Assembly: GCA_965112735.1 (NCBI GenBank)
Contig: OZ218961.1
Span: 2,294,001-2,358,000 of the forward strand
From: Phaeosaccion multiseriatum
Lineage: Eukaryota; Ochrophyta, other classes
DNA: 64,000 nucleotides
Direction: 5' to 3'
Made by a program: the position numbers and the translations under genes. Below the pieces are notes generated by a model, which was given only the letters and a program-made list of their open reading frames with translations, had not been told where the DNA came from and did not search any database. Each line of letters begins with the position of its first letter. The stretch's first letter is position 1. Shown here piece after piece: positions 25,600 through 34,164 of the stretch.

Positions 25600-26039
25600 A
25601 TAGATGGCACTCTATGGTATACCGTACGAGTAGAGGAAAATGGCAGGAGCTTTCAGATGGCACTATATGACTTAATGGCACCAGATGGGCGGAATATACC
25701 ACCGCCTTTTCCTGTGTACTAGTACACTGCTCTCCATCCTTAAAGCTCCCTCCCTCTCGTTCTCCTTCTCCTTCTCCTTCTCCTTCTCCTTCTCCATCTC
25801 ACGCTGGGCGCCCCTTCGTCTCTCTGCCTTTTCCCGTAGTACCTCCTGACGACGGTGGGGGCTCCGTTCGTCTGGGAAACTCCGCTTGAAGATGACTTTT
25901 CGCCGGCTTGCACTTCCCTTCCCTTTGTGCGGCCCACATCCCACAGTTCACAAAGACAGCTGCCGCCAGCAACAATCCCTGCAAGAGAGGTCCTCATACA
26001 AGGTATATAATATCCCTCACCCTGATGCTGACTCTGACC
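25600..26039. other. GCN2 3' flank
   Basis: No gene seen. Contains a degenerate GATGGCACTATATG repeat just after the stop (25606-25670), a (TTCTCC)n stretch (25755-25798), and AT-rich TATATAATAT at 25999-26010 before the first CCCTGA array. Probably GCN2 3' UTR plus spacer. Confidence 0.5.
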
Positions 26040-26283
26040 CTGGTGACCATGACCCTGACCCTAACCCTGACCCTGACCCTGACCCTGACCCTGACCCTGA
26101 CCCTGACCCTGACCCTGACCCTGACCCTGACCCTGACCCTGACCCTGACCCTGACCCTGACCCTGACCCTGACCCTGACCCTGACTCTGACCCTGACCCT
26201 GACCTTGACCCTGACCCTAACCCTGGTGACCCTGACCCTGGTGACCCTGACCCTGGTGACCCTGACCCTGACCCTGACCATGA
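26040..26283. repeat. (CCCTGA)n hexamer array 1
   Basis: About 38 units of CCCTGA (G-strand TCAGGG) with GTGACC interruptions at the right end. Frames are Leu-Thr, Asp-Pro or Arg-Val repeats. Marks the boundary of the first ankyrin-gene unit. Confidence 0.95.
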
Positions 26284-26571
26284 CGTTCAGCGTCAATGAA
26301 GCATCGCTATCTTCTATTGACTCCTATGCTTGTCTCGTCCGATTCTACTCTATCACGGTGAGAGGGAAGGAGGAGTGGGCAGTGTGTGAGCCTCTCTTCA
26401 GCGCTGCGGAGGGAGGGGCGTGGTGCTGCTCGATCAAGCACTTCGCAGAGGGAAAGCGCCAAATCTGGTTATATTGCTACGAAGTAAGGCATTAAGCCGC
26501 TATCGATGGCACCGTGTGCGAAACTAGGCGGTGCTTTACCCAGGAGGGGCCGCGCTGTCTGCCCTGGTCAC
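26281..26571 (+). repeat. Conserved 290-bp block downstream of ankyrin genes, copy 1
   Basis: Begins TGACGTTCAGCGTCAATGAA after the hexamer array and recurs at 28611-28899 and 31850-32140 with high identity. A plus-strand frame (TFSVNEASLS ... EEWAVCEPLFSAAEGG) is open in copies 1 and 3 but frameshifted in copy 2. It is therefore more likely 3' UTR/spacer of the minus-strand gene than a conserved coding exon. Confidence 0.8.
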
Positions 26572-28120
26572 TCAGTCCTCGCAGTCGCAGGGGTGACCAT
26601 TGGCGTGCACCCACTGCTTCATCTCCTCAAAGGCGGCAGGGGCCATATCCCATCCACGACCGCCATGTGTGATTTTCACGACTTGTGGGCATGCCCACAT
26701 GTTCCAGGGACACATGACCTCCTCCGATCGGAGCCACTTCAGCATAGAGAGGCTCTTGGCGTCATAAACTGCAGAATAGCAGACATCTGCACCCCAGCTG
26801 CACAGCTCCCGTGCGTTTGCATGCAGCCACTGCAGCACTTCCACATTGCCTCGCCTGGCCGCACAATAAGCCCCATCCCTCCAGCCACCCGCTGAAGCTG
26901 AAGTTACCTGCCGCCTCCATCTCAGCTCTGACCTTCGGATGATGCAAAAGCATGTCCAACGCTCGAATGTGCCCCGCAATTACAGCCTCCCTCCACATAT
27001 CAGATTGAGGAGGGCCCTCAAACTCGTCGGACAGCAGCCACGTAAGAACCTCCACATTACCGCACTTGCCAGCTTCACCCCAAATATACCACTTGTCCCA
27101 CGGGCACCGCTCCTTGTTGGGCAGGTCCTCCACTCGCAGCCATTGGAGGATACTCAGCCAGTGCGTGCCTTTCATTCCTCACCGCAACCATGCAAACGAT
27201 CGAATCCCAGGCACACCCCATGCTGTGAAGAGCCTTGCAAATACGCACATCTCCGTACTGTGCCGCAGCTCTAAAAGTCTTCACACTCAGCTCATACCCG
27301 CACTTCCTGGCCCACTGTTACGATATAAGACATCTCAATGTGCCTTCAGTATTATCCAAACGTTCGGATAATACTGAAGGCACATTGAGATGTCTTATAT
27401 CGTAACAAAAGGTGGGTTCCTTGAGCCCTACACCTTCGCACCGGGGCGCTCCACAGACTCAACCACACTCCTTATCCGTGTTGTCTTGGCCGGATGGAGA
27501 CGTCTGTAGTGGCCCTTCCACTCCTTGCTCACCGCCGCTACGAACAAGTCGTGACCCCCACCAGTCCACTCCATCACACTGATGACAAGCACAGCCTGGG
27601 CCAGGGCCTGTTCACAAGCTTCGAAGGTTTGAGCATCGCTTCCCTCGCCTCCAGCAAGGGCAGCGGGAACGGGAGAAGCTGCCCTGCCACGGCGGCGCTG
27701 CGACCTTGCGCCTCCATCGAGGAGTCAATGGGGGGTGGGGCTGGCTGGAGCCTTTTGCCACCCATCTTTCGGCTCGGTCCGTCCATGTCTTTCGCGGCCC
27801 CACTCTGGATGACTGCTTGACACGTATGATGTGGCGCGCGCGGGGAAGGTGATCGGGGGGAAGAAGCGCTTTTGCTTTCCTCAGCGAAGCCTGGTACGAC
27901 GAGGGAAGGGAAGGGGGAGGGGGGATGACAGGAGGGAAGTCACACGCAGTGTGATCAAAGGCGGCATCGGTACCTCCCCTGCTGTTGGGCCTTTGCCGAG
28001 ACCCCCCCCGAAGAGCCGAAGAGTGCGGAGGGCAAGTTTACTTCGATGGACTCGATCACCATCTCCCAGCACGGCCTCGACTACTCTAAGCCTCGTCTAG
28101 CCTGCACTCTTCAGCGCCAC
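26572..28120 (-). pseudogene. Ankyrin-type repeat gene, copy A (broken)
   Basis: Homologous over its length to the intact copy at 28900-30291. It is broken in at least three places. A CCAG insertion near 27163 shifts frame ahead of SILQWLRVEDLP. A second frameshift near 26900 follows RAEMEAAG. A 92-bp perfect hairpin plus about 40 bp of unique sequence is inserted at about 27316-27447. Between the breaks the family blocks are clear: NVEVLTWLLSDE, GHIRALDMLLHHPKVRAEM, NVEVLQWLHANARELC, LSMLKWLRSEEVMCPW. The 3' end HPCDCED-stop is kept at 26572. Nothing indicates that it makes a functional protein. Confidence 0.85.
27316..27407. mobile_element. Perfect 42-bp-arm palindrome (foldback/MITE-like insertion) in ankyrin copy A
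   Basis: Arms 27316-27357 and 27366-27407 are exact reverse complements (TGTTACGATATAAGACATCT at the outer end), with an 8-bp loop AAACGTTC. Copies B and C lack it: there CCTGGCCCAC runs straight to CTCAAACGCTCCACAG. About 40 bp of further unique sequence follows to about 27447. It is AT-richer than its surroundings, which fits insertion of a foreign element. No clear target-site duplication could be seen. Confidence 0.75.
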
Positions 28121-28196
28121 ATCCTACCTGCTGCTTGGTCGAAGAGGGACGGAGGGATAATTATGGAGGGGAATGAAAAAAAAAATTAAGTGACAC

Positions 28197-28480
28197 ATAG
28201 GCAAGTTGGTTGCTCGGAGTCGGCCCTGTGATCAGAGGGCGTTTGGCGGGACGGCCGGCCTTTGGTTGCAGCCTTGCAGCTCTCTGCCTGGGGAGTATAA
28301 GTCACTCTTCCCTCCAGCAGCCCACCTACGACACCCCCTCTTTGTGCTGCACTCTATCTCATGTTGTCGCGGCCATTCGCCCCTTCTGTTGGCTGCTGCT
28401 GCTGATGTGCAGACACTTGACTTCAACAAGCCGCAAGGTCCTGTTCCAGAGCAGTCGAGGTGTCGTGGGCCTGACCCCGA
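28197..28480 (+). promoter_or_regulatory. Spacer with TATA-containing block, copy A
   Basis: Starts GCAAGTTGGTTGCTCGGAGT and includes TTGCAGCCTTGCAGCTCTCT, then GGGAGTATAAGTCACTC (TATA-like at about 28296) and TTGTGCTGCACTCTATCTC. The same order recurs at 30400-30940 and 33315-34085. Repetition and the TATA-like site suggest a promoter firing rightwards through the CCCTGA array. No product is recognised. Confidence 0.45.
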
Positions 28481-28483
28481 CGC

Positions 28484-28612
28484 TGACCCTGATCCTGACC
28501 CTGACCCTGACCCTGACCCTGACCCTGACCCTGACCCTGACCCTGACCCTGACCCTGACCCTGACCCTGACCCTGACCCTGACCCTGACTCTGACCCTGA
28601 CCCTGACCCTGA
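28484..28612. repeat. (CCCTGA)n hexamer array 2
   Basis: About 20 units, joining the spacer of ankyrin unit A to the downstream block of unit B. Confidence 0.95.
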
Positions 28613-28899
28613 CGTTCAGCGTCAATGAAGCATCGCTATCTGCTATGACTCCTATGCTTGTCTCGTCCGACTCTACTCTATCACGGTGGGAGGGAAGGAG
28701 GAGTGGGCAGTGTGTGAGCCTCTCTTCAGCGCTGCGGAGGGAGGGGCGTGGTGCTGCTCGATCAAGCACTTCGCAGAGGGAAAGTGCCAAATCAGGATAT
28801 ATTACTACGAAGTAAGACATTAAGCCGCTATCGATGGCACCGTGTGCGAAACTAGGCGGTGCTTTACCCAGGAGGGGCCGCGCTGTCTGCCCTGGTCAC

Positions 28900-30291
28900 T
28901 CAGTCCTCGCAGTCGCAGGGGTGACCATTGGCGTGCACCCACTGCTTCATCTCCTCAAAGGCGGCAGGGGGCATATCCCAATCACGGCCGCCATATCCGT
29001 TTTTCAAGACTTGTGGGCATGAACTCTCATCCCAGGGACACATGACCTCCTCCGATCGGAGCCACTTCAGCACAGAGAGGCTCTTGGCGTCATAAACTGC
29101 AAAATAGCAGACACCTTCACCCCACCTGCACAGCTCCCGTGCGTTTGCATGGAGCCACTGCAGCACTTCCAGATTGCCTTCGTGGGCCGCATAATAAGCC
29201 CCACGCCTCCACCTGCTGTCGTTATCTGCCGCCTCCATTGCCATCTCAGCTCTGACCTTGGGATGATGCAAAAGCATGTCCAACACTCGAATATGCCCCG
29301 CCCTTACAGCCTCCTCCCACACGGTGCATTGAGGAGGGCGCTCAACCTCGTCGGACAGCAGCCACGTAAGAACCTCCACATTGCCGCACTTGCCAGCTTC
29401 GCCATAAGTATAGCTCTGCATCCACGGGCACCGCTCCTTATCGGGCAGGTCCTCCACTCGCAGCCATTGGAGGATGCTCAGTGCGTGCCTTTCATTCCTC
29501 ACCGCAACCACGCAAGCGAACCAATTCCAGGCACACCCCATGCTGTGAAGAGCCTTGCATATACTCACATCTCCGTACTGTGCCGCATCTCTAAAAGTCT
29601 TCAAACTCAGCTCATACCCGCACTTCCTGGCCCACCTCAAACGCTCCACAGACTCAACCACACTCCTGATCCGCGTTGTCTTGGCCGGATCGACACATCT
29701 GTAGTGGCCCTTCCACTCCTTGCTCACCGCCGCTACGAACAAGTCCTGGCCCCCACCAGTCCATTCCATCACACTCATGAGCAAATCCTCCTTAGTCAGC
29801 GCCTTCTCACAAGCTTCGAAGGTTTGAGCATCGCTTCCCTCGCCTCCAGCAAGGGCAGCGGGAACGGGAGAAGCTGCCACGGCGGCGCTGCAACCTTGCG
29901 CCTCCATCGAGGAGTCGGTGGGAGGAGCTGGCTGAAGTCTTTTGCCGCCCTGCTTTCGGCTCGGTCCGTCCATGTCTTTCGCGGCCCCACTCTGGATGAC
30001 TGCTTGACACGTATGATGTGCCGCGCGCGGCACGGATCGGGGGGAAGAAGCGCTTTTGCTTTCCTCAGCGAAGCCTGGTACGACGAGGGAAGGGAAGGGG
30101 GAGGGGGGATCACAGGAGGGAAATGCCACGCAGTGTGAGCAAAAGGCGGCATCGGTGCCTCGTTGGGCCTTTGCCGAGACCCCCCCCCAGCCAAGAGCTC
30201 CGAAGAGTGCGGAGGGCAAGTTTACTTCGATGGACTCGATCTCCATCTCCATGCACGGCCTCGACTGCTCTAAGCATCCTCCAGCCTGCAT
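28900..30291 (-). CDS. Ankyrin-type repeat protein, copy B (intact frame, 463 aa)
   Basis: The only full-length open copy in the cluster. After a low-complexity N-terminal third come an F-box-like helix region (DLLMSVMEWTGGGQDLFVAAVSKEWK) and five or six degenerate ankyrin-like units: ISICKALHSMGCAW-type, LSILQWLRVEDLP, NVEVLTWLLSDE, HIRVLDMLLHHPK, NLEVLQWLHANA and LSVLKWLRSEE. This VLxWL pattern with CPW/CAW is typical of large ankyrin families in stramenopiles and giant viruses, where the proteins are thought to act in protein binding or ubiquitin adaptors. The N-terminus is uncertain. A GT-AG intron (GTCTCGG to GTGGCAG, about 30180-29875) would join the MALKNAGW frame at 30304 to SPVPAAL, matching the shorter layout of copy C. 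Confidence 0.7.
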   Translation of the reverse strand: MQAGGCLEQSRPCMEMEIESIEVNLPSALFGALGWGGVSAKAQRGTDAAFCSHCVAFPSCDPPSPFPSLVVPGFAEESKSASSPRSVPRAAHHTCQAVIQSGAAKDMDGPSRKQGGKRLQPAPPTDSSMEAQGCSAAVAASPVPAALAGGEGSDAQTFEACEKALTKEDLLMSVMEWTGGGQDLFVAAVSKEWKGHYRCVDPAKTTRIRSVVESVERLRWARKCGYELSLKTFRDAAQYGDVSICKALHSMGCAWNWFACVVAVRNERHALSILQWLRVEDLPDKERCPWMQSYTYGEAGKCGNVEVLTWLLSDEVERPPQCTVWEEAVRAGHIRVLDMLLHHPKVRAEMAMEAADNDSRWRRGAYYAAHEGNLEVLQWLHANARELCRWGEGVCYFAVYDAKSLSVLKWLRSEEVMCPWDESSCPQVLKNGYGGRDWDMPPAAFEEMKQWVHANGHPCDCED

Positions 30292-30394
30292 TCTTCAGCG
30301 CCACACCGTACCTGCTGTGCTTGGTCGAAGAGGGACGGAGGGATGCTTATACCCTTTATGGAAGGGGAATGAAAAAACAAAATTGAGGAAATAC

Positions 30395-30480
30395 AGCCAG
30401 GCAAGTTGGTTGCTCGGAGTCGGCCCTGTGATCAGAGGGCGTTTGGTGGCGACCTTGCTTGCTTTTCCGCCCTGGAAGAG
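30395..30480 (+). promoter_or_regulatory. Spacer left part, copy B
   Basis: GCAAGTTGGTTGCTCGGAGT to GCGTTTGGTGG, homologous to 28203-28245 and 33316-33361. In this copy the block is cut from its TATA-containing partner (30769-30940) by an inverted-repeat element. Confidence 0.5.
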
Positions 30481-30756
30481 GTTATCAGATTACTGATTAC
30501 GGCCGGCGCAGCCGGCCTGATTACTGATTACTGCCGGCGCCAGCCGGCCTGATTACTGATTATGGCGCCAGCCGGGCCTGATTACTGATTATGGCCGGCG
30601 CCAGCCGGGTCTGATTACTGATTAGCTAGCTATGACCGGCGCCAGCCGGCCTGATTACTGATTATGACGGGCGCTAGCCGGCCTGATTACTGATTATTGG
30701 CGCCAGCCGGCCTGATTACTGATTATGGTCGGCGAATACTGTAACCTCTTCCAGGG
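30470..30756. mobile_element. 287-bp element with 15-bp TIRs and tandem hairpin cores
   Basis: Perfect 15-bp terminal inverted repeats CCCTGGAAGAGGTTA (30470-30484) and its complement (30742-30756), flanked on both sides by CCG, a possible 3-bp target duplication. The interior is about eight tandem copies of CTGATTACTGATTA alternating with the hairpin-forming GCCGGCGCCAGCCGGC. No coding capacity, so non-autonomous. The homologous spacer in unit A lacks it. Confidence 0.75.
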
Positions 30757-30768
30757 CCGATGCTTTCT

Positions 30769-30940
30769 TGACTGCAGCCTTGCAGCTCTCTGCCTGGCTG
30801 GGGGGTATAAGTCACTCTTCCCTCAAGCAGCCCACCTACGACACCCCCTCTTTGTGCTGCACTCTATCTCATATTGTCTGCGGCCTTTCTTCCCTTCTGT
30901 TGCTGCTGCTGATGTGCAGACACTTGACTTCAACTAGCTA
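30769..30940 (+). promoter_or_regulatory. TATA-containing block, copy B
   Basis: Homologous to the TATA block of copy A: GCAGCCTTGCAGCTCTCTGC, then GGGGTATAAGTCACTC (about 30807) and TTGTGCTGCACTCTATCTC. Confidence 0.45.
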
Positions 30941-31165
30941 GTACCTGGCCGGCGCCAGCCGGCCGGGTTCCAGGTTCTGGCCGGCGCCAGCTTAAAAACG
31001 TATAATAGGTTCCAGGTTACCCGGAAAAAGCCGTGTAATAAGGCAATGATAAGGTCCCCTGCACCTGGGTAGATCAGAACCTGGGTTCCAGGTTCTGGCC
31101 GGCGTCAGCCGGCTCCAGGTTCTGGCCAGGGTCGCCTCAGAACCTTGTCAGGGGCCGAGTACCTG
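30940..31165. mobile_element. Insertion with hairpin cores flanked by 8-bp direct repeat AGTACCTG
   Basis: AGTACCTG at 30940-30947 and again at 31158-31165 brackets about 210 bp that copies A and C lack at the matching place. The interior repeats GGTTCCAGGTTCTGG next to the same GCCGGCGCCAGCCGGC-type hairpin found in the neighbouring elements. The 8-bp repeat looks like a target-site duplication, but the terminal inverted repeats are weak. Confidence 0.5.
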
Positions 31166-31206
31166 TAGTACGGTATTTTACAAGAGCAGTGGAGGAGTTG
31201 CGGGCA

Positions 31207-31530
31207 TAGGACGCTGACCCTGACCCTGACCCTGACCCTGACCCTGACCCTGACCTTGACCCTGACCTTGACCCTGGCCCTGACCCTGACCCTGACCCTG
31301 ACCCTGGCCCTGGCCAAGGAGTTGTGACCCCGACCCTGACCCAGACCCTGACCCTGACCCTGACCTTGACCCTGACCCTGACCCTGACCTTGACCCTGAC
31401 CCTGACCCTGACCTTGACCCTGGCCCTGGCCCTGACCCTGACCCTGACCCTGACCCTGACCCTGACCCTGACCCTGACCCTGACCCTGACCCCGACCCTG
31501 ACCCTGACCCTGACCCTGACCCTGACCCTG
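31207..31530. repeat. (CCCTGA)n hexamer array 3
   Basis: About 50 units with CCTTGA and CCTGGC variants and one 20-bp interruption (AAGGAGTTGTGACCCCGACC). Confidence 0.95.
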
Positions 31531-31779
31531 GTGTGTGCTGTCTGGGTCTAGGTCGATATCGATACTTGCCCGGGGTTAAAATAGGGCTATGTCAGTATTG
31601 GTGTCAGGACCCCTTTTCTGGAATGTCCTTTGGACTTTCACTTCTTTCTTTTCTTTTATTCAACAAGGTACCTCGCTCGACGAGCAGGCTACAAGATTAT
31701 AATAGGAGGCTTCACACATTGGCACAGAGCCTGTGGAGTATTCTCTAAACCCCTTGTAGAGCTTGTGGGCACAGCATAG
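31531..31779. other. Unique 250-bp stretch interrupting the hexamer array
   Basis: Non-repetitive, AT-richer sequence between CCCTGA arrays 3 and 4. A plus-strand frame (31533-31748) is open, but I recognise nothing in it. It may be an insertion, because arrays 3 and 4 would otherwise be continuous. Confidence 0.5.
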
Positions 31780-31850
31780 GTGACCCTGACCCTGGTGACC
31801 CTGACCCTGGTGACCCTGACCCTGGTGACCCTGACCCTGACCCTGACCAT
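31780..31850. repeat. (CCCTGA)n hexamer array 4 with GTGACC spacers
   Basis: A short array with the same CCTGGTGACC-interrupted pattern as the right end of array 1, leading into the conserved downstream block of ankyrin unit C. Confidence 0.9.
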
Positions 31851-32140
31851 GACGTTCAGCGTCAATGAAGCATCGCTATCTTCTATTGACTCCTATGCTT
31901 GTCTCGTCCGATTCTACTCTATCACGGTGAGAGGGAAGGAGGAGTGGGCAGTGTGTGAGCCTCTCTTCAGCGCTGCGGAGGGAGGGGCGTGGTGCTGCTC
32001 GATCAAGCACTTCGCAGAGGGAAAGCGCCAAATCTGGTTATATTACTACGAAGTAAGACATTAAGCCACTATCGATGGCACCGTGTGCGAAACTAGGCGG
32101 TGCTTTACCCAGGAGGGGCCGCGCTGTCTGCCCTGGTCAC

Positions 32141-33232
32141 TCAGTCCTCGCAGTCGCAGGGGTGACCATTGGCGTGCACCCACTGCTTCATCTCCTCAAA
32201 GGCGGCAGGGGCCATATCCCATCCACGACTGCCATATCCGTTTTTCATGACTTGTGGGCATGACCTCCCATCCCAGGGACACATGACCTCCTCCGATCGG
32301 AGCCACTTCAGCATAGAGAGGCCCTTGGCGGAATAAACTGCAAAAAAACAGACATTTGCATCCCACCTGCACAGCTCCCGTGCGTTTGCATGGAGCCACT
32401 GCAGCACTTCCAGATTGCCTTCCTCGGCCGCGAAGACAGCCCCATCCCTCCACCCGCTGTATTCATCTGCCGCCTCCATCTCAGCTCTGACCTTCGGATG
32501 ATGCAAAAGCATGTCCAACGCTCGAATGTGCCCCGCCCATACAGCCTCCACCCACATGGTGGATTGAGGAGGGCCCTCAAACTCGTCGGACAGCAGCCAC
32601 GTAAGAACCTCCACATTGCCGCACCTGCCAGCTTCGCGACAAATCAACTTCTGATCCCAAGGGCACCGCTCCTTGTTGGGAAGGTCCTCCACTCGCAGCC
32701 ATTGGAGGATGCTCAGTCCGTGCTTTTCATTCCACACCGCAACCACGCAAATGATCGAACGCCAGGCACAACCCATGCTGTGAAGAGCCTTGCAAATACT
32801 CACATCTGCGTACTGTGCCGCAAAACTAAATGTCATCACACTCAGCTCATACCCGCACTTCCTGGCCCACCTCAAACGCTCCACAGACTCAACCACACTC
32901 CTGATCCGCGTTGTCTTGGCCGGATGGAGACGTCTGTAGTCGCCCTTCCACTCCTTGCTCACCGCCGCTATAAACAAGTCCTGGCCCCCACCAGTCCATT
33001 CCATCACACTGATGAGAAGGGCAGCCTGGGCCAGGGCCTGTTCACAAGCTTCGAAGGTTTGAGCATCGCTTCCCTCGCTTACAGCAAGGGCAGCGGGAAC
33101 GGGAGAAGCTGCCATACCCCCCCCGAAGAGCCGAAGAGTGCGGAGGGCAAGTCTTCGATGGATTCGATCACTATCTCCCAGCACGGCCTCGGCTGCTCTA
33201 AGCCTCCTCCAGCCTGCATTCTTCAGCGCCAC
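32141..33232 (-). CDS. Ankyrin-type repeat protein, copy C (shortened, 363 aa)
   Basis: A complete frame from MALKNAGWRRLRAAEAVLG to HPCDCED-stop. The repeat region aligns to copy B throughout, with the same order of F-box-like helix and ankyrin-like units (CKALHSMGCAW, LSILQWLRVEDLP, NVEVLTWLLSDEFEGPP, HIRALDMLLHHPKVRAEM, NLEVLQWLHANAREL, LSMLKWLRSEEVMCPW). It lacks about 300 bp that copies A and B carry between the GGGGGGG tract and GGCAGCTTCTCCCG, so its N-terminus is spliced-like and shorter. The frame crosses the junction as LFGGGMAASPVP. Probably functional in principle; expression is unknown. Confidence 0.7.
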   Translation of the reverse strand: MALKNAGWRRLRAAEAVLGDSDRIHRRLALRTLRLFGGGMAASPVPAALAVSEGSDAQTFEACEQALAQAALLISVMEWTGGGQDLFIAAVSKEWKGDYRRLHPAKTTRIRSVVESVERLRWARKCGYELSVMTFSFAAQYADVSICKALHSMGCAWRSIICVVAVWNEKHGLSILQWLRVEDLPNKERCPWDQKLICREAGRCGNVEVLTWLLSDEFEGPPQSTMWVEAVWAGHIRALDMLLHHPKVRAEMEAADEYSGWRDGAVFAAEEGNLEVLQWLHANARELCRWDANVCFFAVYSAKGLSMLKWLRSEEVMCPWDGRSCPQVMKNGYGSRGWDMAPAAFEEMKQWVHANGHPCDCED

Positions 33233-33367
33233 ACTCCTACCTGCTGCTTGGTCGAAGAGGGATGGAGGGATAATTACGGAGGGGGAAGGGGAAAATAATT
33301 GAGCGACATCCAGGCCAGTTGGTTGCTCGGAGTCGGCCCTGTGATCAGAGAGCGTTTGGCGGCCATC

Positions 33368-33887
33368 CCCCTGACATGCTATCGCCCACTTTCTCGATAG
33401 CGCGCTATCGGCCGGCTATCGGCCGGCGGCCGATAGCGGATAGCGCGCCGGCTGGCGCCGGCTGATAGCGGATAGCACGCCCCCACCCCTCGACACCCTC
33501 CGCCCCCCTGTAGGTGTATGGGCAGGACATCGACATAAGGTATCGAGAAGGTCGACATCGGTCTAATTCGGGAAGGTGGGCGGGAGGTTAGCGAGTCAGT
33601 GACAAGGCCGTGGAGTAGGCAAAAGGAGACAAGGGAAAGGGGGAAACAGGACATTGGGATAAGGGAGAGGACAGGAATCATTGAGGGGGTAGTAGTAGAC
33701 ATTAGCAACGTCTAGCAAATACACACACTCTACTCAACTAGTCCAATATATATCTTGGAGTGAGCGGTAGGCCTCTAGGAGGCTACTGAGGGCTGTTCCG
33801 GGAAGGGTCGTCACTGCCCTGGCTCGGAGGCTAACACCCCCCCCCAAAGCCGGCTGGCGCCGGCGATAGCGGATAGCGTGTCAGGGG
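33368..33887. mobile_element. 520-bp element with imperfect TIRs (CCCCTGACAYGCTATC)
   Basis: The left end CCCCTGACATGCTATCGC and the reverse complement of the right end CCCCTGACACGCTATCCGC match over 16-18 bp with one mismatch and one indel. Both subterminal regions carry GATAGCGGATAGC next to the GCCGGCTGGCGCCGGC hairpin. It splits the spacer of ankyrin unit C at the place where unit B carries its own element. The centre (33480-33840) has no convincing coding frame. Confidence 0.65.
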
Positions 33888-33924
33888 TCGAGCCGGGGGC
33901 CGTGACGGATGACGGCCTGGCTGC

Positions 33925-34085
33925 CTTTGGCTGCAGCCTTGCAGCTCTCTGCCTGGGGGGTATAAGTCACTCTTCCCTCAAGCAGTCCACCTACGACACC
34001 CCCTCTTTGTGCTGCGCTCTATCTCGTATTGTCTGCGGCTATTCGTCCCTTCTTTTGCTACTGGTGATGTGCAGACACTTGGCTT
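33925..34085 (+). promoter_or_regulatory. TATA-containing block, copy C
   Basis: Homologous to 28256-28430 and 30769-30940, with GGGGTATAAGTCACTC at about 33956-33971. Confidence 0.45.
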
Positions 34086-34164
34086 CAACAGGCACTTGGC
34101 TTCAAGTTCTTTTTATTAGTCCTGTAGTACTGTACCTGTTCCAGAGCCGTCAAGGAGTTCTGAG

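Noticed and set aside
25886-26299. Asp-Pro repeat protein frames in the CCCTGA arrays
   Set aside because: Hexamer repeats give dipeptide frames on both strands. There is no start context, no conserved flank, and the pattern is the same in every array.
29149-30138. 329-aa plus-strand ORF opposite ankyrin copy B (and a similar one at 32390-33298)
   Set aside because: It is antisense to a frame with recognisable ankyrin units. Its translation has no family pattern, and its length follows from GC-rich codon use on the other strand.
33379-33708. 109-aa minus-strand ORF inside the 520-bp TIR element as a transposase
   Set aside because: No catalytic motif or similarity to any transposase I know. 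The element is treated as non-autonomous.
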